The notes beneath the pieces were generated by a model that searched no databases, was not told the origin of the DNA, and was given only the letters and a program-made list of their open reading frames with translations. From DASSFZ01 sp035693785 (lineage in GTDB: Bacteria > Chloroflexota > Anaerolineae > Fen-1058): a stretch of 8,102 bases of DNA. The stretch lies in the NCBI GenBank assembly GCA_035693785.1, contig DASSFZ010000337.1, positions 1 through 8,102 on the forward strand. The letters are read 5' to 3'. Below, one piece after another: positions 5,285-8,102 of the stretch (positions within the stretch are counted from its first letter, which is position 1; each line of letters begins with the position of its first letter). The position numbers were made by a program, and so were the translations under genes.

Positions 5285-6330
5285 TGGCAACTGAGGATGT
5301 TAAGCTGACAGCGCTGGCGTCGTGCGCGGGTTGAGCCAGCAAGTTCGGCCCGACCGACCTGGCGCAGGTGCTGCGCTCCATGCACAATCTGTTCAAACCC
5401 GGCGACTATCCGCAGGTCCTGGTCGGACTTGACGGCCATAATGATGCGGCCATTTACCGCCTCAACGACGAGCTTGCCCTGGTCGCCACGACCGACTTCT
5501 TTCCCCCAGTCGTCGACGATCCCTACGCCTACGGCGCGATTGCGGCGGCCAACTCGATGAGCGACGTGTACGCAGCCGGCGGCGAAGTGCTGTTCGCGCT
5601 CAACATCGTCGCTTTTCCCGAAGGGCTTGACCACGCTATCCTGTCCGAGATTCTGCGCGGCGGGAGCGAGAAGGTGATCGAGGCCGGCGGCGTGATCATC
5701 GGCGGGCATACGGTCTCTGACAAAGAGCCGAAGTACGGGTTGGCGGTGACCGGCCTGGTTCACCCCGATCGCTTCCTGACCAAGCGCGGCGCACGGCCAG
5801 GCGACCGCCTGATCTTGACGAAGCCGCTCGGCGTCGGCCTGATTACGACCGCGCTCAAGCAGGGCGTCGCCGAAGCGGCGCATGTCGAGGCAGCCGTGCA
5901 GAGCATGATGCGGTTGAACCGCCACGCCTCGCACCTGGCGCTGCGCTTCGGCGCCCACGCCTGCACCGACGTGACCGGCTTCGGCATCCTGGCTCACGGG
6001 CTGGAAGTTGCCGAAATGTCGGGCGCCGGCCTGCGCTTTAAGATGTCCGATTTGCCGCTGCTGCCCGGCACGCGCGATGTTGTGACGAAGGAAGCGTTCC
6101 CCGGAGGTCTGTGGCGCAATCGCGACTACGTCCTGCCCCACGTGCGCTTCGCCGAATCGAACCTCGAAGAGGATAAGTTGATCTTGTATGGCCCGGAAAC
6201 GTCAGGTGGACTGTTGATAGCGCTTGCGCCCGATCGGGCGCAAGCATACCTGGAACAGGCAAGGAAAGATGGGATGGATGCCTGGAACGTCGGCGAGGTG
6301 ATGGCCGGATCGGGCCTTGAGGTGGTGTGA
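5284..6330 (+). CDS. selD: Selenophosphate synthetase SelD, selenocysteine-containing (in-frame UGA at codon 17)
   Basis: SelD makes selenophosphate from selenide and ATP for Sec-tRNA and selenouridine synthesis. Read through the TGA at 5332-5334, the frame gives 348 residues, matching E. coli SelD (347). The start MATEDVKLTALASCAG-U-ASK places Sec at 17 and Lys at 20, the same numbers as catalytic Cys17 and Lys20 in E. coli. Downstream are NDAAIY (D54), TTDFF (D71), ANSMSD (D94), GGHT (139-142), TDVTGFG (D228) and PETSGG (303-308), the ATP/Mg-binding motifs of the family. The ATG at 5284 has GGAG (5271-5274) 9 bases upstream and overlaps the MNT stop. A start after the TGA (GTG 5368) would remove the catalytic loop and lacks a ribosome-binding site. 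A SECIS-like hairpin follows the UGA. The organism must therefore have SelA, SelB and tRNA-Sec elsewhere. A terminator follows. Confidence 0.93.
5332..5334 (+). other. selD: Selenocysteine codon (UGA) in selD
   Basis: This TGA lies in frame at codon 17, within ASCAG-U-ASKFGPTDLAQVL, where homologues carry Cys or Sec. Family similarity continues without a frame change on both sides, so recoding explains it better than a nonsense mutation. Confidence 0.9.
5361..5377 (+). promoter_or_regulatory. Candidate bacterial SECIS hairpin
   Basis: GGCGCAG (5361-5367) pairs with CTGCGCT (5371-5377) over 7 pairs, one of them G-U, around the 3-base loop GTG. The loop starts 33 bases after the UGA and its first base is G. 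As I recall the bacterial SECIS consensus, the loop lies about 16-37 bases downstream with a G at its first or second position, so it fits. A competing stem closer to the UGA (5335-5363, loop CCCGA) lacks the early G. Confidence 0.6.
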
Positions 6331-6352
6331 GGCTAGCGCCGTTCGATTCGAG

Positions 6353-6382
6353 CGCCGCCCTGCCAGGTGCGGCGTTTCTTTT
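6353..6382 (+). terminator. Rho-independent terminator after selD
   Basis: CGCCGC (6353-6358) pairs with GCGGCG (6369-6374), extended by CCT/AGG around a short GCC loop. The T-rich run TTTCTTTTCT follows at once. It lies 22 bases after the selD stop and separates the selD operon from archease. Confidence 0.8.
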
Positions 6383-6391
6383 CTATAGGTG

Positions 6392-6397
6392 TATACT
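6392..6397 (+). promoter_or_regulatory. Possible -10 box for archease-rtcB
   Basis: TATACT lies just after the selD terminator and 0-6 bases before candidate GTG starts at 6398 and 6404. If used, the message would begin near 6404 and be leaderless from that GTG. No -35 match is visible because that space is taken by the terminator stem, so this is weak. Confidence 0.3.
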
Positions 6398-6829
6398 GTG
6401 CATGTGAGTACTCCGGATCACTACGTTCAGGAAATCGAACATACTGCCGATTGGGCGATTCGTGTCCGTGCACGCGACTTGATCGGCTTGTTCGCCGGGG
6501 CGGCGGAGGGCATGTTTAGCCTGCTCACCGACCTGTCTCAGGCCATCCCCGTTCGGCAGTTTGAGATCGATCTGCGGGCGATCGACGTCGAGACGCTGCT
6601 CATTGACTGGCTGAATGAACTGCTATACCTCTCAGAAGAGCAGGGCGTGGTATTTACCGGCTTTACGATCCGTGATCTAACTATCGATGGCGGCGCTCGG
6701 CTGCGGGCGCAGGTTGATGGCGGTCGCCCGTCCGAGTTATTCAAGGTGATCAAGGCGGCGACGTTTCATGGGCTGTCGATCGTCCGCGACGACGACGGGT
6801 TGCAGGCCGAGTTGGTGTTCGACGTGTGA
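6398..6829 (+). CDS. Archease (RtcB cofactor protein)
   Basis: This protein of about 143 residues matches archease in length and motifs. Near the N-terminus is EIEHTADWAIRV, with the conserved metal-site Asp of HTAD. A middle part reads ETLLIDWLNELLYLSE, then the family-typical KVIKAATFHGLSI and an acidic end ELVFDV. Archease speeds up RtcB guanylylation and allows multiple turnovers, and widens its NTP use. Here it sits directly before rtcB, the usual arrangement, which supports the call. The start is uncertain: GTG codons occur at 6389, 6398 and 6404. AGG at 6387-6389 fits GTG 6398 with an 8-base gap, while TATACT at 6392 would favour a leaderless start at 6404. A 15-bp hairpin begins right after its stop codon. 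Confidence 0.9.
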   Translation: MHVSTPDHYVQEIEHTADWAIRVRARDLIGLFAGAAEGMFSLLTDLSQAIPVRQFEIDLRAIDVETLLIDWLNELLYLSEEQGVVFTGFTIRDLTIDGGARLRAQVDGGRPSELFKVIKAATFHGLSIVRDDDGLQAELVFDV

Positions 6830-6862
6830 AGACCTGTGAGGTCTGCCAGACCTCACAGGTCT
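6830..6862. repeat. Nested palindrome: 15-bp perfect inverted repeat between archease and rtcB
   Basis: AGACCTGTGAGGTCT (6830-6844) and AGACCTCACAGGTCT (6848-6862) are exact reverse complements around the 3-base loop GCC. Each arm is itself AGACCT/AGGTCT around three bases. It starts at the base after the archease stop and ends 2 bases before the GGAGG of rtcB. With no T-run it is not a terminator. It has the same design as 4375-4409 and likely belongs to a dispersed palindrome family. Confidence 0.9.
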
Positions 6863-6875
6863 CCGGAGGTGTATC

Positions 6876-8102
6876 ATGGAGATCCGCAAACAGGATTTCA
6901 CCAAGATCAACGATTATCTGTGGGAGATTCCCAAATCGTTCCGCGATGACATGCGCGTGCCGGTGCGGGTGTACGCCGACGACGAGCTGCTCGAAGACGC
7001 GTTGGGCGATGCTTCGATGCAGCAAGCGATGAATGTGGCGAGCCTGCCCACGCTAGTAGGATACGTGGTGGTCATGCCGGACGTTCATCAAGGATACGGT
7101 ATGCCTATTGGGGGAGTCATGGCATCCGCGCTACCGGATGGGATTATTTCGCCTGGTGCCGTGGGCTACGACGTCAACTGTGGGGTGAGGCTCCTTGCCT
7201 CACGCGTCTCGCACGACGAAGTCAAAGATCACATCGGCGACCTGGCGACGGCGCTGTATCGCAACTGCCCGAGTGGCGTCGGCTCGGAAGGGCACATTCG
7301 GCTTTCGCACGATGAGTTCACCGACATGCTGCGGCAGGGGTCGAAGTGGGCGCTCAAGCAAGGCTACGCGCGGCGCGAAGACCTCGACCACACTGAGGAA
7401 TTCGGCACGATGCCGGGCGCCGATCCGGGCAAAGTCAGCGACCGCGCCGTCAAGCGTGGTCGCCCCCAGGTCGGCACGCTCGGCGCGGGCAATCACTTCA
7501 TCGAGGTCGATCGCGTCACGTCGATCTTCGACGAGGAAGCCGCGCGCGTGCTGGGTCTGTTCGAGGGCCAGATCGTCGTGCAAATTCACTGCGGCAGCCG
7601 TGGCTTCGGACATCAGGTGTGCACCGACTACGTCAGCCAGTTTCAGGGCGCCGTGCGCAAGTACGGCATCCAGTTGCCCGATCGCGAGCTGGTGTGCGCG
7701 CCGCTCGATTCGCCTGAAGGCAAAGACTATCTCGGCGCGATGGCCTGTGCCGCAAACTATGCCTTCGCCAACCGGCAGGTGCTGGCGCATCTCGTCCGGC
7801 GCTCGTTCGAGGAGGTGTTGGCCGGCAAGGTCAGGGATTTCGACCTGCATCAAATCTACGATATTGCCCACAACATGGGCAAGATCGAAGAGCACGTCAT
7901 CGATGGGAAGTCGATCAAGGTGTGCGTGCATCGCAAGGGCGCGACGCGCGCCTTCGGCCCCGGATCGGACGTGCTGCCGCCCGACCTGAAGCCGATCGGC
8001 CAGCCGGTGCTGATTCCCGGCTCGATGGGCACCGCCTCGTGGGTGCTGCTCGGCACAGCCGGATCGATGGAGCAGTCGTTCGGATCGACCTGCCACGGCG
8101 CG
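6876..8102 (+). CDS. rtcB: RtcB RNA-splicing ligase, 3' end cut by window
   Basis: RtcB joins RNA 2',3'-cyclic phosphate (or 3'-phosphate) ends to 5'-OH ends using GTP and Mn2+, in tRNA splicing and RNA repair. The frame is open for 409 codons to the window edge. Manganese-site motifs appear in order: MPDVHQGYGMPIGG (67-80), YDVNCGVR with D99 and C102, GAGNHFIE with N206-H207, IHCGSRG with H238, and AHNMGK with H332. HRKGATRAFGPG (352-363) and IPGSMG follow. The frame ends at TCHGA, so the His that receives GMP (H407, equivalent to H404 of the Pyrococcus enzyme) is the third-last residue visible. Roughly 70 more residues are expected. The ATG at 6876 has GGAGG (6865-6869) 6 bases upstream. 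Spacing and order indicate an operon with archease, separated by the 15-bp palindrome. Confidence 0.97.
   Translation, partial: MEIRKQDFTKINDYLWEIPKSFRDDMRVPVRVYADDELLEDALGDASMQQAMNVASLPTLVGYVVVMPDVHQGYGMPIGGVMASALPDGIISPGAVGYDVNCGVRLLASRVSHDEVKDHIGDLATALYRNCPSGVGSEGHIRLSHDEFTDMLRQGSKWALKQGYARREDLDHTEEFGTMPGADPGKVSDRAVKRGRPQVGTLGAGNHFIEVDRVTSIFDEEAARVLGLFEGQIVVQIHCGSRGFGHQVCTDYVSQFQGAVRKYGIQLPDRELVCAPLDSPEGKDYLGAMACAANYAFANRQVLAHLVRRSFEEVLAGKVRDFDLHQIYDIAHNMGKIEEHVIDGKSIKVCVHRKGATRAFGPGSDVLPPDLKPIGQPVLIPGSMGTASWVLLGTAGSMEQSFGSTCHGA

Noticed and set aside
5332..5334. selD as a pseudogene with a premature stop
   Set aside because: Similarity to SelD continues in the same frame on both sides, the stop is UGA and not UAA/UAG, it lies exactly at the catalytic Cys/Sec position, and a SECIS-like hairpin follows.
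5335..5363. Alternative SECIS stem starting right after the UGA
   Set aside because: GCCAG/CTGGC and TCGG/CCGA pair well, but the loop CCCGA lacks the early G expected of bacterial SECIS elements; the stem at 5361-5377 fits better. The two share bases and compete, so this is not firmly excluded.
5266..6141. Minus-strand open frame of 291 codons
   Set aside because: It is a shadow of selD on the opposite strand with no family-like sequence.
6830..6862. Intrinsic terminator between archease and rtcB
   Set aside because: No T-run follows on either strand and the rtcB ribosome-binding site comes two bases later, so transcription must continue through.
7200..8096. Minus-strand open frame of 298 codons
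   Set aside because: It is antisense to rtcB, has no recognisable motif, and rtcB motifs run through the whole stretch.

Overview
The window looks like a stretch of a free-living bacterial chromosome with fairly high GC. A Chloroflexota (Anaerolineae-like) origin is my best guess, held with moderate confidence. The hints are the pair of FHA proteins (one DUF3662-FHA, one membrane-anchored), two HEPN/MNT nucleotidyltransferase pairs, an archease-RtcB pair, MiaB with an 'EVPVQAGDDEVL' motif, and short nested palindromes in most intergenic gaps. No phage, plasmid, transposase, CRISPR or RNA gene is visible.

Layout. Two transcribed blocks diverge from a promoter region at about 4360-4572. The leftward (minus) block runs: DUF3662-FHA protein (4359-3580), membrane FHA protein (3485-3042), an SDR oxidoreductase with a degenerate catalytic tetrad (3002-2214), then an apparent second unit with its own TATAAT box: MNT nucleotidyltransferase (2077-1691), an internally deleted HEPN protein (1721-1524) and miaB (1507-191). 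The rightward (plus) block runs: HEPN protein (4573-4962), MNT nucleotidyltransferase (4919-5284) and selD (5284-6330) with overlapping ends, a rho-independent terminator (6353-6382), then archease (6398-6829) and rtcB (6876 to the window end, cut just after the catalytic His).

Main points. The selD reading frame contains an in-frame UGA at codon 17, exactly where the catalytic Cys of selenophosphate synthetase lies. A candidate bacterial SECIS hairpin follows it, so I read this as a selenocysteine-containing SelD and not as a stop or pseudogene. This implies that the host decodes selenocysteine. selD overlaps the stop codon of an MNT gene by one base, so a HEPN/MNT toxin-antitoxin-like pair appears translationally coupled to selenium metabolism. 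The other HEPN/MNT pair has lost the HEPN catalytic core and sits directly upstream of the tRNA-modifying gene miaB.

Taken together the window is rich in tRNA/RNA functions: tRNA methylthiolation, selenophosphate supply for Sec-tRNA, HEPN-type RNases, and RNA ligation by RtcB-archease. HEPN RNases generally leave 2',3'-cyclic phosphate and 5'-OH ends, which are RtcB substrates. A functional link between the two is only an inference from proximity.

The gaps between genes hold several unusual nested palindromes (4375-4409, 6830-6862, 3503-3580, 51-114) and octamer repeats (TATCCGAC) at 54-128 and 2175-2214.
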